This document shows, in pieces, positions 9,984-17,204 of a stretch of DNA of 64,000 bases (position 1 is its first letter; each line of letters opens with the position of its first letter). The stretch spans positions 2,775,001 through 2,839,000 of the forward strand of contig NZ_JACGXA010000001.1 in assembly GCF_014138045.1 (NCBI RefSeq), read 5' to 3'. A model generated the notes under the pieces. The model was not told the DNA's origin. It was given only the letters and a program-made list of their open reading frames with translations, and did no database searches. Source of the DNA: Nocardioides ginsengisegetis (lineage in GTDB: Bacteria > Actinomycetota > Actinomycetes > Propionibacteriales > Nocardioidaceae). Made by a program: the position numbers and the translations under genes.

Positions 9984-11816
9984 CTAGGACGACTTGCGCG
10001 AGGCCCAGTCGCGGATCTGGTTGATCCGGGCGTGCAGCTGGTCGGCCGTGGCGACCGCGGCCGCGGGTCCGCCGCACTCCTTGCGGAGCGCCGCGTGGGT
10101 GATCCCGTGGCCCTGGCCGGTGCGGTGGTACCACGCCGCGACGAGACCGTTGAGCTCGCGGCGGAGGACGGCGAGCTGCTCGTGGGTGGACACCTCGGCG
10201 ACCGTGTCCGGCTCACTGGAGGCGGCCGACCGCGCCTTCTGCTTCTTGGCCCGGTCGCTCTGCCGCTGGTGCAGGAGCTCACGCATCTGGGCGGGCTCGA
10301 GCAGCCCGGGGATGCCGAGGAAGTCCATCTCCTCCTCCGAGCCGACGTGCACCTCCCCCGCGTGGCCGAACTCGCCGCCGTCGAAGAGCACCCGGTCGAA
10401 GCGGGCCTCGGAGCCGAGCGCCTCGAAGGACATCTCGAGCTCCGCCGAGGCCGCCTCGCTGGCGTTGGCCTGGGCGAGCAGGTCGTCCTCGGCGGCGAAG
10501 ATGTCGCCGTCGTCGTTGATCTTGCGACCCAGCACGTGGTCGCGCTGGACCTCCATCTCCGAGGCGAAGCCGAGCAGCGTGGGCACCGACGGGAGGAACA
10601 CCGACGCGGTCTCGCCCCGGGTCCGGGCGCGCACGAAGCGGCCGACGGCCTGGGCGAAGAACAGCGGGGTCGAGGTGGTGGTGGCATAGACGCCGACGGC
10701 GAGGCGCGGGACGTCCACGCCTTCGGAGACCATCCGCACCGCGACCATCCAGCGGCGGTCGCTCTCGGTGAACTCGGTGATCTTCTTCGACGCCGCCTTC
10801 TCGTCGGAGAGCACGACCGTGGCGGCCTCGCCGGTGATCTGGCGCAGGATCTTGGCGTAGGCGCGGGCCGAGTCCTGGTCGGTGGCGATGACCAGGCCAC
10901 CGGCGTCGGGCACGTGCCGGCGTACCTCCGTGAGGCGACTGTCGGCCGCGGCCAGCACCGAGGGTATCCAGGAGCCCTTGGGGTCCAGGGCCGTGCGCAG
11001 CGCCTGGTTGGTCAGGTCCTTGGTCAGCGGCTCGCCCAGGCGCGCGGCGATCTCGTCGCCGGCACGGGTGCGCCAGGTCATCTCGCCGGAGTAGGCCATG
11101 AAGAGCACCGGGCGGACCACGTGGTCGGCCAGCGCGTGGGCGTAGCCGTAGGTGTAGTCGGCCAGCGACCGCGGGATGCCGTCGTTGCCCGGCGCGTACT
11201 GGACGAAGGGGATCGGGTTGATGTCGGAGCGGAACGGCGTGCCGGTCAGGGCGAGCCGGCGCTGCGCGGGCTCGAACGCCTCGCGCACGCCCTCGCCCCA
11301 CGACAGGGCGTCGCCGGCGTGGTGCACCTCGTCGAGGATGACGAGGGTCTTGAAGCGCTCGGTGCGGATCCGCATGGCGAGCGGGTTGACCGCGACGCCG
11401 GCGTAGGTGACCGCGATGCCGACGAAGTCCTGCGAGGTCTTGCCCTTGCCCGCGGAGTACGTCGGGTCGATGGGGATGCCGGCGCGCGCCGCGGCCTCGG
11501 CCCACTGGAGCTTGAGGTGCTCGGTGGGCGCGACGATGGTGATCCGGTCGACCAGGCGGCGGCCGAGCAGCTCGGCCGCGACGCTCAGCGCGAACGTCGT
11601 CTTGCCGGCGCCCGGGGTCGCGACGGCCAGGAAGTCGCGCGGGAGGTCGGTGAAGTACTGCTGCATCGCCGCGGACTGCCAGGCGCGCAGCGACGGGGCC
11701 GTGCCCCAGGCCGCGCGGGCCGGGTAGGCGGGCGGGAGGGCGGGGCTGAGCTGGTCGAGCTGGGGGTCGTGCTGGGGGTCGTGGTGTGGCTGGTCCGGGT
11801 CGGGCCGTCCCGTCAC
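9984..11816 (-). CDS. DEAD/DEAH box helicase
   Basis: A 610-residue superfamily 2 helicase. Walker A is ATPGAGKTTFAL, the DExH box is VILDEVHHAG, motif III reads LTGTPFRS, and the second RecA-like domain ends with MVSEGVDVPRLAVGVYAT and the arginine-finger stretch QAVGRFVRAR. A C-terminal region of about 150 residues carries a charged linker (DRAKKQKARS). The architecture resembles the stand-alone DNA/RNA helicases conserved in actinobacteria next to DUF3039. The start is GTG 11816, overlapping the DUF3039 stop by 4 bp (GTGA), so the pair is coupled. The nucleic acid substrate is unknown. Confidence 0.9.
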   Translation of the reverse strand: MTGRPDPDQPHHDPQHDPQLDQLSPALPPAYPARAAWGTAPSLRAWQSAAMQQYFTDLPRDFLAVATPGAGKTTFALSVAAELLGRRLVDRITIVAPTEHLKLQWAEAAARAGIPIDPTYSAGKGKTSQDFVGIAVTYAGVAVNPLAMRIRTERFKTLVILDEVHHAGDALSWGEGVREAFEPAQRRLALTGTPFRSDINPIPFVQYAPGNDGIPRSLADYTYGYAHALADHVVRPVLFMAYSGEMTWRTRAGDEIAARLGEPLTKDLTNQALRTALDPKGSWIPSVLAAADSRLTEVRRHVPDAGGLVIATDQDSARAYAKILRQITGEAATVVLSDEKAASKKITEFTESDRRWMVAVRMVSEGVDVPRLAVGVYATTTSTPLFFAQAVGRFVRARTRGETASVFLPSVPTLLGFASEMEVQRDHVLGRKINDDGDIFAAEDDLLAQANASEAASAELEMSFEALGSEARFDRVLFDGGEFGHAGEVHVGSEEEMDFLGIPGLLEPAQMRELLHQRQSDRAKKQKARSAASSEPDTVAEVSTHEQLAVLRRELNGLVAAWYHRTGQGHGITHAALRKECGGPAAAVATADQLHARINQIRDWASRKSS

Positions 11817-12070
11817 TCGTCGCCCTCGTCGTCCCGCATGTTCTCCCACGCTTCCTTGCACTCGGGGCACACCGGGAACTTCTCCGGGGCCCGGCTGGGC
11901 ACCCAGACCTTGCCGCAGAGGGCGATGACGGGGGTGCCCATGACCATCGCCTCGGTGAGCTTGTCCTTCTCCACGTAGTGGGAGAAGCGCTCGTGGTCAC
12001 CCTCGTCTGTCGGGACCGTACGGCGGTCCTCGCGGACGTCCGTGTCTGTCGAGAATCCGATGGTGGTCAC
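11813..12070 (-). CDS. DUF3039 domain-containing protein
   Basis: An 85-residue protein of the actinobacterial DUF3039 family: GDHERFSHYVEKDKLTEAMVMGTPVIALCGKVWVPSRAPEKFPVCPECKEAWE. Cys in ALCGKVWVP and the CPEC pair look like a zinc-ribbon set. The start is uncertain between GTG 12070 and TTG 12079. It is coupled by a 4-bp overlap to the helicase, and that linkage is widespread, suggesting a shared process. The acidic tail DDEGDE is typical. Confidence 0.85.
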   Translation of the reverse strand: MTTIGFSTDTDVREDRRTVPTDEGDHERFSHYVEKDKLTEAMVMGTPVIALCGKVWVPSRAPEKFPVCPECKEAWENMRDDEGDE

Positions 12071-12098
12071 GAGGAGCAACTGTAGGCCAGATTGCCCG

Positions 12099-12665
12099 TC
12101 AGTTCAGATCCGGATCGACGGGTCGGGTGGAGTTCCACGCCAGCTCGCCGGGCTGGCGGCGCAGCACGTCGCGCCACAGGTCGGTGGGGTCGCAGCGGAA
12201 GACGTCGGGGGCCAGCGCGGGCACGACGTACCAGCTGCCCTCCTCGATCTCGCCCTCCAGCTGCTCGGCTCCCCAGCCGGCGTACCCGGCGAAGATCCGC
12301 AGCCCGTCGAGGCTGCCGTCGACCAGCTCGACCGGGGTGTCGAGGTCGACCAGGCCCAACCGCCCCTCGGCCCCGTCGACGGCCCGGAAGCCGACGGGCA
12401 CGTCGTCGTCGGCGCGCAGGAGCGCCACCGCCAGGGCGCCCTCGGTGCTGACGGGACCGCCGTGGAAGAGCACCTCGGGCTCGGCGACCACGTCACCCCA
12501 GTCGGCGAGCACCTCGGCCACCGGGACCCCCGAGGGCCGGTTGAGGACGACGCCGAGGGCGCCGTTCTCGTCGACGTCGAGCAGGAGCACGACGGTGTCG
12601 GCGAAGTTGGGGTCGAGGAGCGCAGGCGTGGCCACCAGGAGCATTCCCGCGCGTGCCTCGCTCAT
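12099..12665 (-). CDS. YqgE/AlgH family protein (UPF0301)
   Basis: A 188-residue protein with AGMLLVATPALLDPNFADTVVLLLDVDENGALGVVLNRPS, the defining N-terminal block of UPF0301, followed by VLFHGGPVS and the IFAGYAGWGAEQLEGEIEEGSWYVVPA motif. The family is widespread but has no agreed biochemical activity. It lies 28 bp upstream of the DUF3039-helicase pair on the same strand and may be co-transcribed. Confidence 0.92.
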   Translation of the reverse strand: MSEARAGMLLVATPALLDPNFADTVVLLLDVDENGALGVVLNRPSGVPVAEVLADWGDVVAEPEVLFHGGPVSTEGALAVALLRADDDVPVGFRAVDGAEGRLGLVDLDTPVELVDGSLDGLRIFAGYAGWGAEQLEGEIEEGSWYVVPALAPDVFRCDPTDLWRDVLRRQPGELAWNSTRPVDPDLN

Positions 12666-12814
12666 GGCTCCATCATCCCGCAATGGTCCCGCGCCAGACG
12701 CCCGGATCCCCCAAATGACGGACGACAGCCCCGGGGCCGACGCAGGGGGAGGGAGGTTCGCGGCGGGAGGACCGCGAGTGCGTCGGCAACCGGGGCTGCC
12801 TGGTCTGGGTGGTG

Positions 12815-13345
12815 TCAGGCGGCGAGCGCCGCCCGGATCCGGTCGAGGATGCCGGGCTCGGGGGCGGGCTGGGTGAACTGGCGGAACGGGCGGTACTTCG
12901 CGCGCGCCGAGGCCTCGATCCGGGCGCCCTCACGGGCGGCGGAAGCCTCGTCGTGGGCGCCGGCGCGGCCGGCCATCACGGCGAGGAGGACGTGCTCCTT
13001 GGCCGCGGCCTTGGCCATCGCCACGGCCATCCCCTCGTCGAGGGGCTGGTCGCGGTAGTGGTCGACGATCGAACGGACGCCGGGCAGCTCCTCGGCGGTC
13101 TGCTGCCATGCGGTGACCACGGCCTGCTCGAGGTCCATCGGCTGGTTCATCAGCTCGCGCTCGATGCGACCCGACAGGCGGGTGTGCCAGCGCAGCTGCA
13201 GGGCGCCGAGCAGGCTCAGCGCGTCGGGGAACGTCTCGGCCACGCCGTCGACGTCGAGAGGGAGGGTGCCGTCGCGTCGGGTGTCCGCGGCGGCGATCAC
13301 GGTGCGGAGGACTTCTCCGCGTCGGTGGAAGGACTTCCAGGTCAT
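12815..13345 (-). CDS. Hypothetical protein, 176 residues
   Basis: The gene starts at ATG 13345, chosen because AAGGAG lies 6 bases upstream; a second possible start 21 bases further upstream lacks this. The product is helical and soluble, beginning MTWKSFHRRGEVLRTVIAAADTRRDG, with a run of conserved-looking helices (ALQLRWHTRLSGRIEREL, MAKAAAKEHVLLAVMAGRAG) and ending GILDRIRAALAA. No enzymatic motif is recognised. It is divergent from a TetR regulator across an operator-rich 130-bp gap, so it is the likely regulated gene. Confidence 0.7.
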   Translation of the reverse strand: MTWKSFHRRGEVLRTVIAAADTRRDGTLPLDVDGVAETFPDALSLLGALQLRWHTRLSGRIERELMNQPMDLEQAVVTAWQQTAEELPGVRSIVDHYRDQPLDEGMAVAMAKAAAKEHVLLAVMAGRAGAHDEASAAREGARIEASARAKYRPFRQFTQPAPEPGILDRIRAALAA

Positions 13346-13371
13346 GGTCGGCTCCTTGGGCTTCACCTACA

Positions 13372-13416
13372 TACCGTTGGTACGTACTCAGAGTACGGAC
13401 CCATACCAAGAGTATG
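13372..13416. promoter_or_regulatory. Cluster of palindromes between TetR gene and its divergent neighbour
   Basis: Three inverted repeats follow each other in an AT-richer stretch. TACC-GTT-GGTA is at 13372-13382. CGTACTC-A-GAGTACG is at 13383-13397, perfect with 7-bp arms. CATAC-CAAGA-GTATG is at 13402-13416. The central one is the best TetR-type operator candidate. The position between the two divergent starts fits control of both genes. Confidence 0.65.
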
Positions 13417-13475
13417 CAATTCCGACGCGCGTGATCCCGACCACCCGTACCCGCGGTCGGTCCTAGACTCCGGGG

Positions 13476-14168
13476 ATGACCAAGTCCTCGGTGTCCAAGC
13501 TGGTCCCCAAGGTCCCCCACGTCGGGACCAGCCGCCGGCAGCAGTACTCCGCCTCGACCAAGCGGGCGCTGGTGGACGTCGCCGAGGAGCTGTTCACCGA
13601 GCTGGGCTACGCCAACGCCTCGCTCGACGCGATCGTCGCCGGCGCGCGCGTCACCAAGGGCGCGCTCTACCACCACTTCAGCGGCAAGCAGGCGCTCTTC
13701 GAGGCCGTCTTCGAGCGCGTCGAGACCGACGCCGCCCGGGCGATCCAGAAGTCCCTCAAGGGGCACAAGGACCCGTGGGAGAAGGCCATCGCCGGCCTGC
13801 GCGCCTTCCTCGAGGTCGTCCAGGAGCCCCGCTATCGGCGGATCGTGATCCAGGAGGGCCCGGCCGTGCTGGGCTACGAGCGCTACCGCGAGCAGGAGGA
13901 GCGCTCGACCTTCGCCAACGTCCTCGACATCGTCCAGGCCGTGCTGAGCGCCGGCGAGTGGAAGCTCGACGAGGACATGCAGCAGACGTTCGCGCGGATC
14001 TTCTTCGGCGCGATGTCCTCGGCCGGCGAGTCCGTCTCGGGCGCCGAGGACCCGATCGCGGCCGCCGCCCGGGTCGAGACGGCCATCGGCTTCATCCTGG
14101 CCGGCTTCCAGGCGCTGGCCGCGTCCGGCGTGGAACTGCCGAACGGCGAGGTCATCGAGTCCAAGTGA
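13476..14168 (+). CDS. TetR family transcriptional regulator
   Basis: A 230-residue regulator. Residues about 25-75 are the TetR DNA-binding domain: TKRALVDVAEELFTELGYANASLDAIVAGARVTKGALYHHFSGKQALFEAVF. The ligand domain is C-terminal. A 20-residue basic N-terminal extension (KSSVSKLVPKVPHVGTSRR) is unusual and may touch DNA. Upstream lies a set of palindromes shared with the divergent hypothetical gene, consistent with autoregulation. Confidence 0.9.
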   Translation: MTKSSVSKLVPKVPHVGTSRRQQYSASTKRALVDVAEELFTELGYANASLDAIVAGARVTKGALYHHFSGKQALFEAVFERVETDAARAIQKSLKGHKDPWEKAIAGLRAFLEVVQEPRYRRIVIQEGPAVLGYERYREQEERSTFANVLDIVQAVLSAGEWKLDEDMQQTFARIFFGAMSSAGESVSGAEDPIAAAARVETAIGFILAGFQALAASGVELPNGEVIESK

Positions 14169-14222
14169 CTCGACGGCCCCGCCGTCCGGTGTGGTCTCGC
14201 GGCGTACGGCCGCGTGGTCGGG

Positions 14223-15236
14223 CTACTTCTTGAACGTGACGTCGCCGGTCTTGGCCGGCACCAGCTCGATCCAGGTGTGGCCCGCGGGCACGGTCAGCTT
14301 GCCGGCCCGGGTGGACAGCTCGAGCGGCGAGCCGAGGTCCTTCTTGGTCCACGTGCCGCGCACGAGGTGGCCGCCGTGGAAGATCATCGCCTCGCCCTTG
14401 CCGGTGAACTTCGTCTCGGGGACCGGGTTGCCGGCCGGGTCGAGGTAGCCGGCGTCGCCGACCTCCACGCGGAGCACCAGCACCGTGTCGGCCGGGAACT
14501 CGTCACCCTTGGCGGCGTAGGTGTTCTGGTTGACGTAGCCGCCGCCCTGGTAGACCCAGTTGGTCGTGTGGCCGCCGGAGAACGTGGCCGCGATCGACGT
14601 GGCGGGCTGCCCCTTCGGGAAGTCCTTCTCGTCGCCCCACGGGAGGTAGTCGTCGGGGCGGGCGTCGTCCTGCTTGATCGTCGAGGCGACGTCGGTCAGG
14701 TTGGCGAAGAGGTTGTACGGCGCGCTCCGCGAGTTGTCGCGGGCGAAGCCGTGCGAGCCCTCGCCGAAGAACGTGATGCCGGCGCCCTTGATGCGGGCGA
14801 TCGTGCGGGCCGCGGCACCGCTGGTCACCACGTCGGCCTTGACCGGGGACACGATGCCGATGTCGCTGGCGCGCATCGAGCGGACCGGGCCGACGGTGCC
14901 GGGGATGTCGGAGTAGTAGAACGCCGCCAGGCGGGTCAGGCCGCCCTCGACGAGCTCCTCGACGACCATGTCCGCGTGGCTCAGGCCGAGCTGCGGGGCG
15001 CTGGAGTAGGTGTTGTCCATCTTCGCGACGAGCACCGGGTGGCTCGTCGAGGCGCTCTCGTCGCCGCTGACCTCCAGGCCGGTCAGCGGCCAGGTGGAGT
15101 CGAGCGTGGAGCCGCCGGCGATCTGCTGGGAGGCCGGGGTGTCATCGCCCGAGGAGGAGTCGTCTCCCCCGCCGCACCCGGCGAGCAGGAGGCTCGCGGC
15201 GAGCAGGACCGAGGCGGACAGGTGGGCACGGCGCAC
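14223..15236 (-). CDS. DUF3048 lipoprotein (YerB-like)
   Basis: A 337-residue exported lipoprotein. The signal peptide has a lipobox, SLLLAGCGGG, with the lipidated Cys about 22 residues from GTG 15236, followed by a Ser/Asp/Gly linker. The mature part matches DUF3048/YerB: WPLTGLEV, HPVLVAKMDNTYSSAPQLGLSHADMVVEELVEGGLTRLAAFYYS, GPVRSMRASD, and the C-terminal GTWTKKDLGSPLELSTRAGKLTVPAGHTWIELVP. It is anchored outside the membrane; the function is unknown. GGAG lies about 8 bases before the chosen GTG. Confidence 0.85.
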   Translation of the reverse strand: MRRAHLSASVLLAASLLLAGCGGGDDSSSGDDTPASQQIAGGSTLDSTWPLTGLEVSGDESASTSHPVLVAKMDNTYSSAPQLGLSHADMVVEELVEGGLTRLAAFYYSDIPGTVGPVRSMRASDIGIVSPVKADVVTSGAAARTIARIKGAGITFFGEGSHGFARDNSRSAPYNLFANLTDVASTIKQDDARPDDYLPWGDEKDFPKGQPATSIAATFSGGHTTNWVYQGGGYVNQNTYAAKGDEFPADTVLVLRVEVGDAGYLDPAGNPVPETKFTGKGEAMIFHGGHLVRGTWTKKDLGSPLELSTRAGKLTVPAGHTWIELVPAKTGDVTFKK

Positions 15237-15371
15237 GGGGGAGCTCCGTTCGTCTAGTGATCTGGTCGACTTCAAGTGTGCAACGCGCCCCGTCGACCGT
15301 GGGGAGGCGCGCCCGGGAGGACCCGGTCGGCGAACGTACCAGAGCACCGACGGGTCCTCCTCGCGCTTGTG

Positions 15372-15878
15372 TCAGAGGCCACGCAGGGTGCCCGCGAACC
15401 ACTGCGTGGTCCACGGGTGCTCGCGCCGGACGCGCTCGCCCTCCTGGGGCGAGTGCAGCATCAGCGCGCGACCGTTCACCCAGCGGAGGAAGACGCCGAC
15501 GTGGTAGACCCCGCCGCCGTCGGTGAAGAACATGAAGTCACCGCGACGCATGTCCTTCTTCCTGATGTGGCGCATGTGGGCGGCCTGCGCGTCCGAGGTG
15601 CGCGGCACGTGGCGGAAGCCCGCCTTGCGGAAGCTGTAGTAGATGAGCCCCGAGCAGTCGAAGCGACCCGGCCCGGCAGCGCCGTAGGCGTAGGGGTCGC
15701 CGATCTGGTTCAGCGCGATGTGACGGCCCTTCTGGATGTGCCAGTAGCGCCAGGTGTGATGACGGTGGTGCGCGCCACCCGCGTCGGCGGCCGGGGCGAT
15801 CGACATGGTGCCGGCCAGGAGGCCGGCCGTGACGACCGGGACCGCGACGAGGGAGCGCAAGCGTTTCGAGGTAGGCAT
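15372..15878 (-). CDS. NlpC/P60 family peptidoglycan hydrolase, secreted
   Basis: A 168-residue protein. It has a signal peptide (residues 1-33, cleaved after APAADA), a His-rich spacer (AHHRHH) and an NlpC/P60 domain with the catalytic Cys75 in GRFDCSGLIYY, His126 in GGVYHVGVF and a third polar residue, His143, in ALMLHSP. The triad is complete. It has no cell-wall-binding repeats, so it is a minimal endopeptidase of the D-Glu-diaminopimelate type. It lies on the same strand as the DUF3048 gene (135 bp away), but a shared transcript is uncertain. Confidence 0.9.
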   Translation of the reverse strand: MPTSKRLRSLVAVPVVTAGLLAGTMSIAPAADAGGAHHRHHTWRYWHIQKGRHIALNQIGDPYAYGAAGPGRFDCSGLIYYSFRKAGFRHVPRTSDAQAAHMRHIRKKDMRRGDFMFFTDGGGVYHVGVFLRWVNGRALMLHSPQEGERVRREHPWTTQWFAGTLRGL

Positions 15879-15972
15879 CCGGGCACGTTAGACAGCCCCG
15901 CGGGCCGGAAATCAAACCCGGAGGCGGTCTCCACGCGGGGCGGCGTGACCAGCCCCACGTGGAACCCGGGCG

Positions 15973-16731
15973 TCAGCCGAGCTTGGCGCCGCCGTCGACG
16001 TACAGCGTCTGGCCGGTGATGTACGACGCCTCGTCGCTGCACAGGAAGGCGGCGGCGGCCGCGATGTCCTCGGGGAAGCCGACGCGGCGGACCGGGTTGG
16101 CCTCGGCGTTGAGCCGGCGGAACTCCTCGACGTCCATCTTGAGGCGGGCGGCGGTGGCGTCGGTCATCTCGGTGGCGATGAAGCCGGGCGCGATCGCGTT
16201 GGCGTTGATGCCGAAGGGGCCGAGCTCGATGCCGAGCGTGCGGGTGAAGCCCTGGATGCCCATCTTGGCGGCGGAGTAGTTGGCCTGGCCGCGGTTGCCC
16301 AGCGCAGAGACGCTGGAGAGGTTGAGGATCTTGCCGTACTTCTGCTCCACGAAGTGCTTCTGGGCGGCCTTGGTCATCAGGAACGCACCCTTGAGGTGGA
16401 CGTTCATGACCATGTCCCAGTCGTCCTCGGTCAGCTTGAACAGCAGGTTGTCGCGGGTGATGCCGGCGTTGTTGACGAGGATGTGGATGCCGCCGAGCTC
16501 CTCGACGACGCGGGCGATCGCGGCGTCCACGGACTCCGCGTTGGCCACGTCGCAGCCGATGCCGATGGCCTTCGTGGCGCCGAGCTTGGCCGCCGCCTCC
16601 GCGGCAGCGGTCTCGTCCAGGTCGATGATCGCGACCGCCGCGCCCTCCTCGGCAAACCGCTTGGCGGTGCCGAACCCGATGCCGCGTGCGGCTCCGGTGA
16701 CGACTGCGACGCGCCCGTCGAAACGACCCAT
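15973..16731 (-). CDS. fabG: 3-oxoacyl-ACP reductase-like SDR
   Basis: A 252-residue short-chain dehydrogenase. Cofactor motif VVTGAARGIGFGTA is at the N-terminus. NNAG is present (ILVNNAGITRDNLLFKLTEDDWDMVMNVHLKGAF), the catalytic Ser is in NLSSVSALGNRGQ, and Tyr and Lys are in NYSAAKMG. The C-terminal GQTLYVDGGAKLG is standard. The sequence is close to FabG; whether it serves fatty acid synthesis or another beta-ketoacyl/3-hydroxyacyl oxidation is not decidable here, because no other fab genes are adjacent. Confidence 0.85.
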   Translation of the reverse strand: MGRFDGRVAVVTGAARGIGFGTAKRFAEEGAAVAIIDLDETAAAEAAAKLGATKAIGIGCDVANAESVDAAIARVVEELGGIHILVNNAGITRDNLLFKLTEDDWDMVMNVHLKGAFLMTKAAQKHFVEQKYGKILNLSSVSALGNRGQANYSAAKMGIQGFTRTLGIELGPFGINANAIAPGFIATEMTDATAARLKMDVEEFRRLNAEANPVRRVGFPEDIAAAAAFLCSDEASYITGQTLYVDGGAKLG

Positions 16732-16780
16732 GGTGAGACTCCTCTGTGCTGCTCGGTGGTGAAGTGCGGTGGACCGGTCG

Positions 16781-17194
16781 TCACTCTAGGGCGGCCCGCA
16801 GCAGGCCGGCGTAGTGGTCTCGGTCCGAGGGATCGGCGTACTTCGTCCGCGGCCAGAAGAAGCCGCGGAGGCCGTCGCCCTTGGTCCGCGGCACGACGTG
16901 CAGGTGGAGGTGGGGCACGGACTGGCTGACGGTGTTGTTGACCGCGACGAACGACCCCTGGGCGCCCAGGCCCGCGACGACGGCCGCGGCTATCCGCTGG
17001 GCGGCCGCCAGGAACCCGTCGCGCAGCTCGGCGGGCAGGTCCGGCAGCGTGACGACGTGCTGGCGCGGCACGAGGAGGACGTGACCTTTGAACACGGGCC
17101 GCTGGTCGAGGAACGCCACGAAGTCGTCGGTCGCCAGCACCACCTCGGCCTCGTGCTCGCCGGCCACGATGCCGCAGAAGACGCAGTCCTCCAT
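16781..17194 (-). CDS. HIT family protein
   Basis: A 137-residue histidine-triad nucleotide hydrolase or transferase. It has the zinc-type N-terminus MEDCVFCGIVAG, the KGHVLLVPRQHV strand, and the active-site triad HLHLHVVPR with the conserved SVPHLHLH. The start is ATG 17194. The C-terminal WPRTKYADPSDRDHYAGLLRAAL is typical of actinobacterial HIT proteins. It lies 10 bp downstream of the PP2C signalling gene and 49 bp upstream of the SDR gene on the same strand. Confidence 0.9.
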   Translation of the reverse strand: MEDCVFCGIVAGEHEAEVVLATDDFVAFLDQRPVFKGHVLLVPRQHVVTLPDLPAELRDGFLAAAQRIAAAVVAGLGAQGSFVAVNNTVSQSVPHLHLHVVPRTKGDGLRGFFWPRTKYADPSDRDHYAGLLRAALE

Positions 17195-17204
17195 CAGGCA
17201 CCCA

